A stretch of DNA of 64,000 bases from Streptomyces sp. TRM68416 (lineage in GTDB: Bacteria > Actinomycetota > Actinomycetes > Streptomycetales > Streptomycetaceae). The notes beneath the pieces are model-generated. The model searched no databases. It worked only from the letters and a program-made list of their open reading frames with translations, and was not told the DNA's origin. Numbering within the stretch: the first letter of the stretch is position 1; each line of letters begins with the position of its first letter. Position numbers and translations under genes: made by a program. Shown here piece after piece: positions 18,071 to 28,452 of the stretch. The stretch spans positions 1-64,000 of the forward strand of contig NZ_JACVWU010000023.1 in NCBI RefSeq assembly GCF_014596915.1, in the 5' to 3' direction.

Positions 18071-18112
18071 GACGAAGGAGGCCCCCGGCACGCGCCGGGG
18101 GCCTCCTTCGTC
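18071..18112 (+). terminator. Strong intrinsic terminator after the nitroreductase gene
   Basis: Nineteen bases (18071-18089) pair perfectly with 18094-18112 across a 4-nt loop; the stem is very GC-rich. It lies 10 bp after the stop codon. Confidence 0.9.
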
Positions 18113-18117
18113 TATGT

Positions 18118-18194
18118 CACTGCGTCTTCAGCTTCGTCGTCTGTCGTCTGTCGTCTGTCGTCAGCTTCGTCGTATGTCGTCACTGCGTCTTCAG
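18118..18194. repeat. Short tandem and duplicated repeats at the DUF4245 3' end
   Basis: The 17 bases that include the DUF4245 stop (around 18180-18194) recur at 18117-18133. Between them lie three copies of a CTGTCGT heptamer and two CAGCTTCGTCGT units. This is consistent with slippage or duplication beside the terminator. Confidence 0.7.
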
Positions 18195-18704
18195 CGCGCG
18201 CACCATCTGCGCCAGCTGCTCGAACGACCCCGTGCCCGCCACCACGGTCGTCGCCCCGTCCTCCTTCAGCACGAGGGCGTCGTAGCGGCCGCCGGTGTAC
18301 CGGGTCCACGTCCGGCCGGCGATCTCCTGCGTGGCCTTCGTCTCGCGGGCGCCCTGGGTGGCCTCGTCGATGAACGGGACCTTCTTGCTCGCCGCCGACT
18401 GCCGGACCTGGACGTACTCACCGTTGGGGGCCTGGTAGCCGAGGTGCCAGGAGTCGGACTCGTCGCCCCGGAAGCGCACGGACGTCGCCTTCCACTCCTC
18501 GGCCAGCCCCTCGGGCGCGGCCACCGGGTAGGACGCCGCGCGCCGCGCGGTGAGCAGCTCGACCCTGTAGTCCACCCGCTTGATGTCGGGCTCCGACTCG
18601 TCGTGCGGGACGAAGACGTAGATGACCCCCGCCGCGAGGATGGTCACTCCCAGCGAGAGCACCATGTTGCGGACCGACTTCTGCTTGCCGTTCGAACCTG
18701 CCAC
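18180..18704 (-). CDS. DUF4245 membrane-anchored protein
   Basis: The 174-residue protein has an N-terminal anchor (VRNMVLSLGVTILAAGVIYVFVP, residues 11-33) and an extracytoplasmic domain with YPVAAPEGLAEEW, HLGYQAPNGEYVQV and a C-terminal GTGSFEQLAQMVRAL. The family is actinobacterial and uncharacterised, commonly near glpX as here. Start ATG 18704. It diverges from glpX. Confidence 0.88.
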   Translation of the reverse strand: MAGSNGKQKSVRNMVLSLGVTILAAGVIYVFVPHDESEPDIKRVDYRVELLTARRAASYPVAAPEGLAEEWKATSVRFRGDESDSWHLGYQAPNGEYVQVRQSAASKKVPFIDEATQGARETKATQEIAGRTWTRYTGGRYDALVLKEDGATTVVAGTGSFEQLAQMVRALKTQ

Positions 18705-18832
18705 GTCCCCTATCGTCGCAGGTGCCCTGGTCCGCTCATCCGTGGGGGCCCCTGCTCATTTTGTCGGCCTGACGATAGAGTCGTGGCCATCACCCTCATC
18801 CGGCCGTCGTCGTATCAGAAAGGTGCGCTCCG

Positions 18833-19867
18833 ATGACCGAACATCATCATCTGCCGTCCGAGCTCGATGTCCCCTCCGAAGCCCCCGACCGCAACCTCGC
18901 CCTGGAACTCGTCCGGGTGACCGAAGCAGCCGCGATGGCCGCGGGCCGCTGGGTCGGGCGCGGCGACAAGATCGGCGCGGACGGTGCCGCGGTACGCGCC
19001 ATGCGCACCCTCGTCTCCACCGTGTCGATGAACGGCGTGGTCGTCATCGGCGAGGGCGAGAAGGACGAGGCGCCGATGCTCTTCAACGGAGAGCGGGTCG
19101 GCGACGGGACCGGGCCCGAGGTGGACATCGCCGTCGACCCGATCGACGGCACCACACTGACCGCGAAGGGCATGCCCAACGCCATCGCCGTCCTCGCGGC
19201 CACCGAGCGCGGGGCGATGTTCGACCCGTCCGCCGTGTTCTACATGGACAAGCTGGTCACCGGCCCCGAGGCGGCCGACTTCGTGGACATCGACGCGCCC
19301 GTGTCGGTGAACATCCGCCGGGTCGCCAAGGCCAAGCGGGCCACGCCCGAGGACGTCACCGTGGTCATCCTCGACCGGCCCCGGCACGAGGGCATCATCA
19401 AGGAGATCCGGGACGCCGGAGCGCGCATCAAGCTGATCTCCGACGGTGACGTCGCGGGTTCGATCTACGCGCTGCGCGAGGGCACCGGCGTCGACATGCT
19501 GCTCGGCATCGGCGGCACGCCGGAGGGGATCATCTCGGCCTGCGCCGTGAAGTGCCTGGGCGGCACCATCCAGGGCAAGCTGTGGCCGAAGGACGACGAG
19601 GAGCGGGCGCGGGCCATCGACGCGGGGCACGACCTCGACCGCGTGCTGACGACCGACGACCTGGTCTCCGGTGACAACGTGTTCTTCGTCGCCACCGGGA
19701 TCACCGACGGGGAGCTGCTGCGGGGCGTGCGGTACCGGTCGGAGACCGCGCTCACCGAGTCGATCGTGATGCGGTCGAAGTCGGGGACGGTTCGGAAGAT
19801 CGATTCCGAGCATCGGCTCAGCAAGCTGCGGGCGTACAGCGCGATCGATTTCGATCGGGCCAAGTAA
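18833..19867 (+). CDS. glpX: Fructose-1,6-bisphosphatase class II
   Basis: Gluconeogenic phosphatase of the GlpX family. The 344-residue protein has the lithium-sensitive phosphatase metal sites in GEGEKDEAPML and AVDPIDGTTLTAKG, plus ISDGDVAGSIYAL and LGIGGTPEGIISACAVKCLGG. ATG 18833 has AGAAAGG upstream. In actinobacteria without the class I enzyme this is the main FBPase. Confidence 0.97.
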   Translation: MTEHHHLPSELDVPSEAPDRNLALELVRVTEAAAMAAGRWVGRGDKIGADGAAVRAMRTLVSTVSMNGVVVIGEGEKDEAPMLFNGERVGDGTGPEVDIAVDPIDGTTLTAKGMPNAIAVLAATERGAMFDPSAVFYMDKLVTGPEAADFVDIDAPVSVNIRRVAKAKRATPEDVTVVILDRPRHEGIIKEIRDAGARIKLISDGDVAGSIYALREGTGVDMLLGIGGTPEGIISACAVKCLGGTIQGKLWPKDDEERARAIDAGHDLDRVLTTDDLVSGDNVFFVATGITDGELLRGVRYRSETALTESIVMRSKSGTVRKIDSEHRLSKLRAYSAIDFDRAK

Positions 19868-19968
19868 CGCCGTTGGGGTGCGGTGGCGTTGCCGGGTGCG
19901 GGGTCGTCGTGGCTTGTCGCGCAGTTCCCCGCGCCCCTTGGCGTCGGACTGCTCCCCTGAGCGAAAAG

Positions 19969-19996
19969 GGGCGCCCTCAGTGCGGTGAGGGCGCCC
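19969..19996. terminator. Bidirectional terminator between glpX and whiB-like gene
   Basis: GGGCGCCCTCA (19969-19979) pairs with TGAGGGCGCCC (19986-19996). It is flanked by AAAA on the left and TT on the right, suitable for both converging genes. Confidence 0.8.
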
Positions 19997-20006
19997 TTCT
20001 CGTTGC

Positions 20007-20384
20007 TCAGCCTGCTTGCGCTATGCGGCCCGCCGCCCTGGCCGCCTTCTGCAGCTCCAGGTCGCGGCGCCTGCGGCGGGCGAGGACCACTCGGCGCTCC
20101 GCTGCCGTAAGGCCGCCCCAGACGCCGTACGGCTCGGGCTGGAGGAGGGCGTGTTCGCGGCACTCGACCATGACCGGGCAGCGCGCGCAGACCCGCTTGG
20201 CGGCCTCCTCGCGGGAGAGCCGGGCGGCGGTGGGTTCCTTGGAGGGTGCGAAGAACAGGCCGGCCTCGTCGCGCCGGCACACCGCCTCGGTGTGCCACGG
20301 GGCGTCTTGGTCCCTGTCCCGCACTGGCACCCGCTGGGCCGGAACGGCAGCTACCTGCAGGGACGAATGCGGCGGTTGCAGCAC
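20007..20384 (-). CDS. WhiB-family iron-sulfur transcription factor
   Basis: Actinobacterial Wbl protein that binds a 4Fe-4S cluster and works with a sigma factor. The 125 residues contain the four ligands C36, C66, C69 and C75 (CARCPVMVEC), the GVWGG turn, and a basic C-terminal tail RRVVLARRRRRDLELQ. Start GTG 20384 has AGGAG at good spacing. It is alone, convergent with glpX. Which Wbl subgroup it belongs to cannot be settled by eye. Confidence 0.95.
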   Translation of the reverse strand: MLQPPHSSLQVAAVPAQRVPVRDRDQDAPWHTEAVCRRDEAGLFFAPSKEPTAARLSREEAAKRVCARCPVMVECREHALLQPEPYGVWGGLTAAERRVVLARRRRRDLELQKAARAAGRIAQAG

Positions 20385-20547
20385 GGTCTACTCCTGACGA
20401 CGGCTTCGCGAGCGAGAGACGATGCAGCAAGGCCTACCCGCTGTGCGCGTGCCTATGCACTGAGTTCCGAACCGCTGGATTCCGGGGGCTCCTGCCTCGC
20501 GACATGAGCGGACCGGTCGGTCGTGGCTCCTCTCGGATTCGCAGTCG

Positions 20548-21225
20548 TCAACGGTCCAGGTGTTTGCGCAAACCCCTGTCGACCTTGCGCTGGACGCGAT
20601 CGAGGATGTCCGCCACGACTTTGCCGCGCCTGGCCCTGCCCTCGACGCTACCCAGGACCGCCCACCCGTCCACGTGCACGGCGGGGGCCTCGGCGTCACC
20701 GGAATCCAGCGCGTCCACCTCGAAGCTGCCGAGGATGCCGCCGCCGGTGCCGTGCAGCGAGACGTTCTCCGGGACGCGGACCTCGACGCTGCCGAAGATC
20801 GCGAACGCCTTGATCACGACCTGCTGGTACTCGAAGAGCGCCTCGCTCAGGTCTATCTCGACGCTGCCGAAGACCGCGTACGCGTGGATGCGGCGGCCGG
20901 CGCGCCAGCGGCCCTTGCGGGCGGCGGCGCTGAAGACCGCGACCACGTTGTCGTCCGGGACGGTGGGGAGCGCGGCGGGCGGGCCGGGCGCGAGGGCGGG
21001 CCGGCGCCTGTGGGCGGCGGGCAGGTCGCGGACGAAGGCCTCCAGCTCGCCCACCGTCTTGGCGGCCAGCGCCCCCTCGACGCGCTCGGCGTGCTCCTCG
21101 GCGGTCAGGCGGCCCTCGGCGAGCGCCTCGCGCAGGATGTCGGCGATCCTGTCACGGTCGGCGTCGGAGGCACGGAACTCGGCGGCGGCAGCGGGCGCGG
21201 GCACGGTCTGCTTCTGAAGGTCCAC
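20548..21225 (-). CDS. DUF1707 domain protein with LiaF-like C-terminal domain
   Basis: The roughly 225-residue protein starts with DUF1707 (FRASDADRDRIADILREALAEGRLTAEEHAERVEGAL, about residues 20-60). After a Pro-rich linker, a beta-rich domain repeats the pattern AVFGSVEIDL, AIFGSVEVRVP, GILGSFEVD and AVLGSVEGRA, resembling the LiaF/YvqF family of envelope-stress proteins. GTG 21225 lies 7 nt after TACGCT, so it may be leaderless. No membrane segment is seen. It diverges from the fumarase gene; role unknown. Confidence 0.85.
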   Translation of the reverse strand: MDLQKQTVPAPAAAAEFRASDADRDRIADILREALAEGRLTAEEHAERVEGALAAKTVGELEAFVRDLPAAHRRRPALAPGPPAALPTVPDDNVVAVFSAAARKGRWRAGRRIHAYAVFGSVEIDLSEALFEYQQVVIKAFAIFGSVEVRVPENVSLHGTGGGILGSFEVDALDSGDAEAPAVHVDGWAVLGSVEGRARRGKVVADILDRVQRKVDRGLRKHLDR

Positions 21226-21392
21226 CACAGCAGCGTACCCAAACACGATAGATCGCGATAGCCCCTCGGTCGGGCCCGTCCCGGTCGAACTGAGCCTTAC
21301 CTCACAAGCCCCGCCCCAGCGGCAGGTTCTACGCTGGTGAGGCTCGCCAGCGTCGGCGGGCGGCCGTCCGTCAGAGTGAGGAATGGGCTGAG

Positions 21393-23060
21393 ATGCCTGA
21401 GTTCGCGTACACCGATCTGCTCCCCATGGGAGAGGACACCACCCCGTACCGGCTGGTGACCTCCGAGGGTGTCTCCACCTTCGAGGCCGACGGGCGCACG
21501 TTCCTCAAGGTCGAGCCCGAGGCGCTGCGCAAGCTCGCCGAAGAGGCCATCCACGACATCCAGCACTACCTGCGCCCCGCCCACCTCGCGCAGCTGCGCC
21601 GGATCATCGACGACCCCGAGGCGTCCGGCAACGACAAGTTCGTCGCCCTCGACCTGCTGAAGAACGCGAACATCGCGGCGGCGGGCGTGCTGCCGATGTG
21701 CCAGGACACCGGCACGGCGATCGTCATGGGCAAGCGCGGACAGAACGTCCTCACCGAGGGCGAGGACGAGAAGGCGCTCTCCAAGGGCATCTACGACGCC
21801 TACCAGAACCTGAACCTGCGCTACTCGCAGATGGCTCCCCTCACCATGTGGGAGGAGAAGAACACCGGCTCCAACCTCCCGGCCCAGATCGAGCTGTACG
21901 CCACCGACGGCGGCGCCTACAAGTTCCTCTTCATGGCGAAGGGCGGCGGCTCGGCCAACAAGTCGTTCCTCTACCAGGAGACGAAGGCCGTCCTGAACGA
22001 GGCCTCCATGATGAAGTTCCTGGAGGAGAAGATCCGTTCGCTCGGTACGGCCGCCTGCCCGCCGTACCACCTGGCGATCGTCGTGGGCGGTACGAGCGCC
22101 GAGTACGCCCTGAAGACCGCGAAGTACGCCTCCGCGCACTACCTGGACGAGATCCCCGCCGAGGGCTCGGAGCTGGGGCACGGCTTCAGGGACAAGGAGC
22201 TGGAGGAGAAGGTCTTCGAGCTGACGCAGAAGATCGGCATCGGCGCGCAGTTCGGCGGCAAGTACTTCTGCCACGACGTGCGGGTGGTGCGGCTGCCCCG
22301 GCACGGTGCGTCCTGCCCGGTCGCGATCGCGGTGTCGTGCTCCGCCGACCGGCAGGCCGTCGCGAAGATCACCGCCGAGGGTGTCTTCCTGGAGCAGCTG
22401 GAGACGGACCCGGCACGGTTCCTGCCGGAGACCACCGACGAGCACCTCGACGAGTCCTCCGACGTCGTGAAGATCGACCTCAACCAGCCGATGGAGACGA
22501 TCCTCGCGGAGCTCACCAAGTACCCGGTGAAGACCCGCCTCTCGCTCACCGGGCCGCTGGTCGTGGCCCGTGACATCGCGCACGCCAAGATCAAGGAGCG
22601 GCTGGACGCGGGTGAGGAGATGCCCCAGTACCTGAAGGACCACCCGGTGTACTACGCGGGGCCGGCGAAGACCCCGGAGGGGTACGCGTCCGGTTCCTTC
22701 GGTCCCACGACGGCCGGGCGCATGGACTCCTACGTCGAGCAGTTCCAGGCCGCCGGTGGTTCCAAGGTCATGCTGGCCAAGGGCAATCGGAGCAAGCAGG
22801 TCACGGATGCGTGCGGCACGCACGGGGGGTTCTACCTCGGCTCGATCGGTGGTCCCGCGGCCCGGCTCGCGCAGGACTGCATCAAGAAGGTCGAGGTCGT
22901 CGAGTACGAGGAGCTCGGCATGGAGGCCGTGTGGAAGATCGAGGTCGAGGACTTCCCGGCGTTCATCGTGGTCGACGACAAGGGCAACGACTTCTTCCAG
23001 GATCCGGCGCCCGCGCCGACGTTCACGTCGATTCCGGTACGGGGGCCTGGGCTGGCGTAG
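21393..23060 (+). CDS. Class I (iron-sulfur) fumarate hydratase
   Basis: Oxygen-sensitive 4Fe-4S fumarase of the FumA/FumB type, converting fumarate and malate in the TCA cycle. The 555 residues include CQDTGTAIVMGKRGQNVLTEG, the cluster region KSFLYQETKAVLNEASMMKFLEEKI, YHLAIVVGGTSAEYALK, and C-terminal beta domain signatures GPTTAGRMDSYVEQFQAAGGS and ACGTHGGFYLGSIGGPAA. Start ATG 21393 follows CTGAG. A class II fumarase lies 800 bp downstream, so both enzyme types coexist. Confidence 0.95.
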   Translation: MPEFAYTDLLPMGEDTTPYRLVTSEGVSTFEADGRTFLKVEPEALRKLAEEAIHDIQHYLRPAHLAQLRRIIDDPEASGNDKFVALDLLKNANIAAAGVLPMCQDTGTAIVMGKRGQNVLTEGEDEKALSKGIYDAYQNLNLRYSQMAPLTMWEEKNTGSNLPAQIELYATDGGAYKFLFMAKGGGSANKSFLYQETKAVLNEASMMKFLEEKIRSLGTAACPPYHLAIVVGGTSAEYALKTAKYASAHYLDEIPAEGSELGHGFRDKELEEKVFELTQKIGIGAQFGGKYFCHDVRVVRLPRHGASCPVAIAVSCSADRQAVAKITAEGVFLEQLETDPARFLPETTDEHLDESSDVVKIDLNQPMETILAELTKYPVKTRLSLTGPLVVARDIAHAKIKERLDAGEEMPQYLKDHPVYYAGPAKTPEGYASGSFGPTTAGRMDSYVEQFQAAGGSKVMLAKGNRSKQVTDACGTHGGFYLGSIGGPAARLAQDCIKKVEVVEYEELGMEAVWKIEVEDFPAFIVVDDKGNDFFQDPAPAPTFTSIPVRGPGLA

Positions 23061-23144
23061 GCCGTGGGGGCGGGCGGAGGGTTCTTCGCCCCCGCCGCCC
23101 CTGCCCTTCCCGTCCTCCAGGGGCTGCCGCCCCTTCGACCCCGC

Positions 23145-23165
23145 CCAGGGGGCTCCGCCCCCTGG
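23145..23165. repeat. GC-rich hairpin and common Streptomyces-type intergenic sequence
   Basis: CCAGGGGGC and GCCCCCTGG flank TCC, a perfect 9-bp stem. It is followed at 23191-23214 by the CTCAAACGCCGGACGG motif that I recall as frequent in Streptomyces intergenic regions. It may act as a terminator between the convergent fumarase and barrel-protein genes. Confidence 0.55.
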
Positions 23166-23224
23166 ACCCCCGTCGGCCCTGAACGGGCCTCGTCCTCAAA
23201 CGCCGGACGGGCTGAGTGCAGTGG

Positions 23225-23719
23225 TCAGTCCGTCAGGTCGAACTCCAAGCGCTGGTACTCGCCGTCCTCCGTGAAGTGGATCTGGCCGGTCGCGCCGCGG
23301 TAGTCGCCGGTGCCGCCGGTGACGGAGGCGTCGAAGTCGGGGAGTTCGGCGGAGTCGTCGAGGGGGACCGTCATGAGGACCTGGGCGGTGATCTGGCCGC
23401 CGGAGAGGACGAAGGTGCCGAGGCACTGGATGTCCATCGGGTTGCCGGCGCGGACCACGGTGCAGGCGACTCCGTCGCGGCCGACCTTCTCGCCGCCCTT
23501 CTCGCGGTAGAGGTCGTCGGCGAAGGAGAAGGAGTCGCCGACCTCCGGGAGCTGCTGTTCGCCCGGCTCGCCCTCGTCGTCCTCCTCCCCCGGCACTTCC
23601 CTGGCGTAGAGGGTGAACGTCTCGTCACCTTCGATGGCCGAGGCGGGGGCGGCGGCGAAGGTGCCCGCGGCGGCGAGCCCGGCGCCGAGTGCGAGAAGCG
23701 TCCTGATGCTGCGAAGCAT
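23225..23719 (-). CDS. Secreted allene-oxide-cyclase-like barrel protein
   Basis: The 164-residue protein has a signal peptide (MLRSIRTLLALGAGLAAAGTF, cleavage after ASA) and a small beta-barrel domain with DSFSFADDLY, CTVVRAGNPMDIQCLGTF, GGQITAQVLMTVP and VTGGTGDYRGATGQI. This pattern matches the allene oxide cyclase/dirigent-like fold, widely seen as secreted proteins in Streptomyces; no cyclase activity is implied. ATG 23719 has a perfect AGGAGG. It sits between two fumarase genes, probably by chance. Confidence 0.85.
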   Translation of the reverse strand: MLRSIRTLLALGAGLAAAGTFAAAPASAIEGDETFTLYAREVPGEEDDEGEPGEQQLPEVGDSFSFADDLYREKGGEKVGRDGVACTVVRAGNPMDIQCLGTFVLSGGQITAQVLMTVPLDDSAELPDFDASVTGGTGDYRGATGQIHFTEDGEYQRLEFDLTD

Positions 23720-23870
23720 GTCGTGCCTCCTGTGGGGTGACGAGCCCCCCGTGCGCACCCCTCCATTGTCCGGCGGTCGTCCCCGCCCCGCCTCCCGTCG
23801 TGAGGATCGCCTCCGGTGGGGGAACAGCTACCGGGTGCCGGATGCTGTGAACAGGTGGAGGTGATCGGCA

Positions 23871-25268
<1,398 letters not shown>

Positions 25269-25340
25269 CGAGTTGTCGCGTCCGGGCGAACCGTGACGTT
25301 CGCCGCAGCGTCGTCACTCCGTGACACCTAATATCTGTTC

Positions 25341-26033
25341 ATGGCAGACGGCGGAGCGGTGACGGCAGTGGAAGCGGGCGGGTCTACGGCGCACTGGGCG
25401 CCCGGGAGTCAGATCCTGTGGCGCTACCGGGAGAACGCCGGCGCGCGTTTCCACATCGTGCGTCCGGTGACGGTCGTACGGGACGACGCCGATCTGCTCG
25501 CCGTATGGCTGGCGCCCGGCACCGAGTGCGTCAAGCCCGCGCTCGCCGACGGCACGCCGGTCCATCTGGAGCCGCTGCGGTCGCGCTACACCAAGCCGCG
25601 TACGGTGCAGCGCGACCGGTGGTTCGGGACGGGTGTGCTGAAGCTCGCTCGGCCCGGCGAGCCGTGGTCGGTGTGGCTGTTCTGGGAGCCGGGCTGGCGC
25701 TTCAAGAACTGGTACGTGAACCTGGAGGAGCCGCTGGCCCGTTGGGCAGGCGGGGTCGACTCCGAGGATCACTTTCTGGACATCTGCGTGTACCCGGACC
25801 GGACTTGGGGCTGGCGGGACGAGGACGAGTTCGCGCAGGCCCAGCAGGACGGCCTGATGGCTCCTGACGTGGCCGAGCGGGTGCGGGAGGCCGGACAGGC
25901 CGCGGTGGGGACCGTCCGCGCCTGGGGCCGGCCGTTCTCGGACGGCTGGCAGCACTGGCGCCCGGACGCGTCCTGGGCTGTACCGTCACTGCCGGAGGAC
26001 TGGGACCGAACTCCCGCGTACGTGTCCACGTGA
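25341..26033 (+). CDS. DUF402/FomD-like nucleotide hydrolase
   Basis: The 230-residue protein belongs to the DUF402 family, whose members include the phosphonate-pathway enzyme FomD and nucleoside di/triphosphate phosphatases. Visible signatures are SQILWRYRE, WLFWEPGWRFKNWYVNLEEPL and the metal region DHFLDICVYPDRTWGWRDEDEF. No phosphonate genes are nearby, so the fosfomycin-specific name often attached to it should not be used. ATG 25341 is probably leaderless. It precedes the phosphatase regulator on the same strand. Confidence 0.85.
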   Translation: MADGGAVTAVEAGGSTAHWAPGSQILWRYRENAGARFHIVRPVTVVRDDADLLAVWLAPGTECVKPALADGTPVHLEPLRSRYTKPRTVQRDRWFGTGVLKLARPGEPWSVWLFWEPGWRFKNWYVNLEEPLARWAGGVDSEDHFLDICVYPDRTWGWRDEDEFAQAQQDGLMAPDVAERVREAGQAAVGTVRAWGRPFSDGWQHWRPDASWAVPSLPEDWDRTPAYVST

Positions 26034-26150
26034 GACCCTTGATGCGCCCCGGGGCCGTAAACGTAGGATCGTCCTCCGCAAGGGCGCGCGGGCGACAACT
26101 GGCGGAGCGTGCACAGGGCTTGACCGATCGTCACCGAGGGGCGGCAGGAC

Positions 26151-26321
26151 GTGAGCGAGGGGTACGTGGGCAACACCGGTGCGGGCTGCGCAGAATCCGC
26201 CGGTGGCACAGAAACAGCCTCTGACCACGCGGGAATTCCGTTCCCGGGGCAGGTAATCCGGGTATCGGCACTTCGGCGGGACGAACACGACGCCCCGGAC
26301 GGATGGATGCGACAGGCGTGA
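26151..26321 (+). CDS. Small ORF (56 aa) coupled to the phosphatase gene
   Basis: Runs from GTG 26151 (V-S-E-G-Y-V-G-N) with GGCAGGAC just upstream to TGA 26319-26321. The stop overlaps a GTG (26318) of the next gene as GTGA, a typical coupling arrangement. Third-position GC is high but not extreme. I recognise no domain. It could be a genuine small protein or a leader. Confidence 0.45.
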   Translation: MSEGYVGNTGAGCAESAGGTETASDHAGIPFPGQVIRVSALRRDEHDAPDGWMRQA

Positions 26322-28387
26322 CGGAGCAGCCGACCTCCTTCGAGCGCCCGCGGCAGGGCGCCGACCCCGCGGATCCCCGCGGGGCGCTCCTGCGTACCCC
26401 GGCACAGCCCCGCTCGTCCGGCGCCGCCGGGTTACCCGCGCAGGCCCGCACCGGCGAACCGCCCTCCCTCCCGGGCACCACCGCACCGTCCGGCAACGAC
26501 AAGGCCCCTGTGAGCAACGGTCCCGAGCATGCGCAGCCCTCCGCCGCGGCGGAGGCCGACACCCATCGTCCGCGGCCCGCACCCGAGGCCATTCCGCTCC
26601 AGCCGGGCGGCGAGCCGCCCGGTGGCGAGCGCCGCAGCGGGCAGACGGTCCAGCAGGGCCGGCCCACGCCGATGCGGCGGGACGGGGACCGGCTGCGGTT
26701 CGTGGGCGCCGCGACCCGGCGGATCGCCCGCGGGATCGATCTCGACGAGATCGTGATGGGGCTGTGCCGGGCCACCGTGCCGACCTTCTCCGACGCGATC
26801 CTCGTCTATCTCCGCGACCCGCTGCCGGTCGGCGACGAGCGGCCCACCGGCCCCGTCGTGCTGCGGCTGCGCCGCACCGACCGGATCCCGGAGGACCGGG
26901 ACACCGACGGCTTCCTGCCCGTGCCGGGGCAGCCGGAGCCGACCGAGCTGGCCGAACTGTCGGCGGTGACGGCCGAGTTGTGCGAGGTGCGGCCCGGCGG
27001 GGCGCTCGCCGAGGTGCTGCGCGGGGTGCGGCCGGTCTTCGCCGACGCACCCGCGGCCCGCGCCGCCCTTCCGGAACTGCTGGGCGACGACGGCGAGTTG
27101 GTGGTACCCGGCGGGCAGCGCGCCATCCTCGCCCCGCTGCGCGGCCGCCGCCGGGTGATCGGTGCCGCGCTGTTCCTGCGCCGCCCCGAACGCATGGCGT
27201 TCGAGGCCGACGACCTGCTGGTCGCCGCCCAGCTCGCCACGCACAGCGCGCTCGGCATCGACAAGGCAGTGCTGTACGGCCGTGAGGCCTACATCGCCGA
27301 CGAACTCCAGCGGACCATGCTGCCGGAGACCCTGCCGCGTCCCACGGGCGTACGGCTGGCCTCCCGCTACCTGCCGGCGGCCGAGACCGCGCGCGTCGGC
27401 GGCGACTGGTACGACGCGATCCCGCTGCCGGGCAGCCGGGTGGCGCTGGTGGTGGGCGACGTCATGGGCCACTCGATGACCAGCGCGGCCATCATGGGGC
27501 AGCTGCGGACGACCGCGCAGACCCTCGCGGGGCTCGACCTGCCGCCGCAGGAGGTGCTGCACCACCTCGACGAGCAGGCCCAGCGGCTGGGCACGGACCG
27601 CATGGCGACCTGTCTGTACGCCGTGTACGACCCGGTCTCCCACCGCATCACGATCGCCAACGCCGGCCATCCGCCGCCGGTCCTGCTGCACCTGGGCGGC
27701 CGGGCCGAGGTGCTGCGGGTGCCGCCGGGCGCGCCCATCGGTGTCGGAGGCGTCGACTTCGAGGCCGTGGAGCTGGACGCGCCCGCCGGGGCCACGCTGC
27801 TCCTCTACACCGACGGCCTGGTGGAGTCGCGGCTGCGGGACGTGTGGACCGGCATAGAGCAGTTGCGCGAGAAGCTCGCCGCGACCGCCCAGCTGACCGG
27901 GCCCGACCATCCGCCGCCGCTGGAGGCGCTGTGCGACGAGGTGCTCGACATGCTCGGTCCCGGCGACCGGGACGACGACATCGCGCTGCTCGCGGCGCGG
28001 TTCGACGGGATCGCGCCGAGTGATGTCGCGTACTGGTTCCTGGAGCCGGAGGACGCGGCCCCGGGCCGGGCGCGGCGGCTGGCCCGGCGCGCACTGTCCC
28101 GCTGGGGCATGGAGGAGCTGACCGACTCGGTCGAGCTGCTGGTCAGCGAGGTCGTGACGAACGCGGTCCGGTACACCTCCCGGCCGGTGACCCTGCGGTT
28201 GCTGCGGACCGATGTGCTGCGCTGCGAGGTCGGGGACGACGTGCCGCAGTTGCCGCGGCTGCGGCAGGCGCGCGCCACGGACGAGGGCGGCCGCGGACTC
28301 TACCTGGTGAACAAGCTGGCCCGACGGTGGGGCGCGACCCGGCTGAGCACGGGGAAGGTCGTCTGGTTCGAGCTCAATCCCGGCTGA
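26318..28387 (+). CDS. GAF-SpoIIE/PP2C phosphatase with HATPase anti-sigma-type domain
   Basis: Regulator of about 689 residues. A disordered Pro-rich tail (about 110 residues) is followed by a PAS/GAF-like sensor with VGAATRRIARGIDLDEI and AILAPLRGRRRVIGAALFLRR. The PP2C phosphatase domain shows GGDWYDAIPL, VVGDVMGHSM, ANAGHPPPVLL, LYTDGLVESR and DDDIALLAARF. The C-terminal HATPase_c shows LLVSEVVTNAVRY and EGGRGLYLVNKLARRWG. Such proteins act in partner-switching control of sigma factors. GTG 26318 is chosen for the overlap with the small ORF; ATG 26303 is the alternative. Confidence 0.93.
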   Translation: MTEQPTSFERPRQGADPADPRGALLRTPAQPRSSGAAGLPAQARTGEPPSLPGTTAPSGNDKAPVSNGPEHAQPSAAAEADTHRPRPAPEAIPLQPGGEPPGGERRSGQTVQQGRPTPMRRDGDRLRFVGAATRRIARGIDLDEIVMGLCRATVPTFSDAILVYLRDPLPVGDERPTGPVVLRLRRTDRIPEDRDTDGFLPVPGQPEPTELAELSAVTAELCEVRPGGALAEVLRGVRPVFADAPAARAALPELLGDDGELVVPGGQRAILAPLRGRRRVIGAALFLRRPERMAFEADDLLVAAQLATHSALGIDKAVLYGREAYIADELQRTMLPETLPRPTGVRLASRYLPAAETARVGGDWYDAIPLPGSRVALVVGDVMGHSMTSAAIMGQLRTTAQTLAGLDLPPQEVLHHLDEQAQRLGTDRMATCLYAVYDPVSHRITIANAGHPPPVLLHLGGRAEVLRVPPGAPIGVGGVDFEAVELDAPAGATLLLYTDGLVESRLRDVWTGIEQLREKLAATAQLTGPDHPPPLEALCDEVLDMLGPGDRDDDIALLAARFDGIAPSDVAYWFLEPEDAAPGRARRLARRALSRWGMEELTDSVELLVSEVVTNAVRYTSRPVTLRLLRTDVLRCEVGDDVPQLPRLRQARATDEGGRGLYLVNKLARRWGATRLSTGKVVWFELNPG

Positions 28388-28452
28388 TACAAGGAGAAGG
28401 GCGGCCCTGATACGAGGAGCGGGTCTCCGCTGATACGAGGAGAAGGGCGCCC
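28383..28452. repeat. Three imperfect direct repeats of about 20 bp
   Basis: CTGATAC(A/G)AGGAG occurs at 28383, 28408 and 28430, spaced 22-25 bp. The first overlaps the stop codon of the phosphatase gene and the last runs into the terminator stem. Confidence 0.75.

Noticed and set aside
25341..26033. Assignment as a fosfomycin-pathway FomD enzyme
   Set aside because: The fold family fits, but there is no phosphonate biosynthesis context; the neighbours are core chromosome genes.
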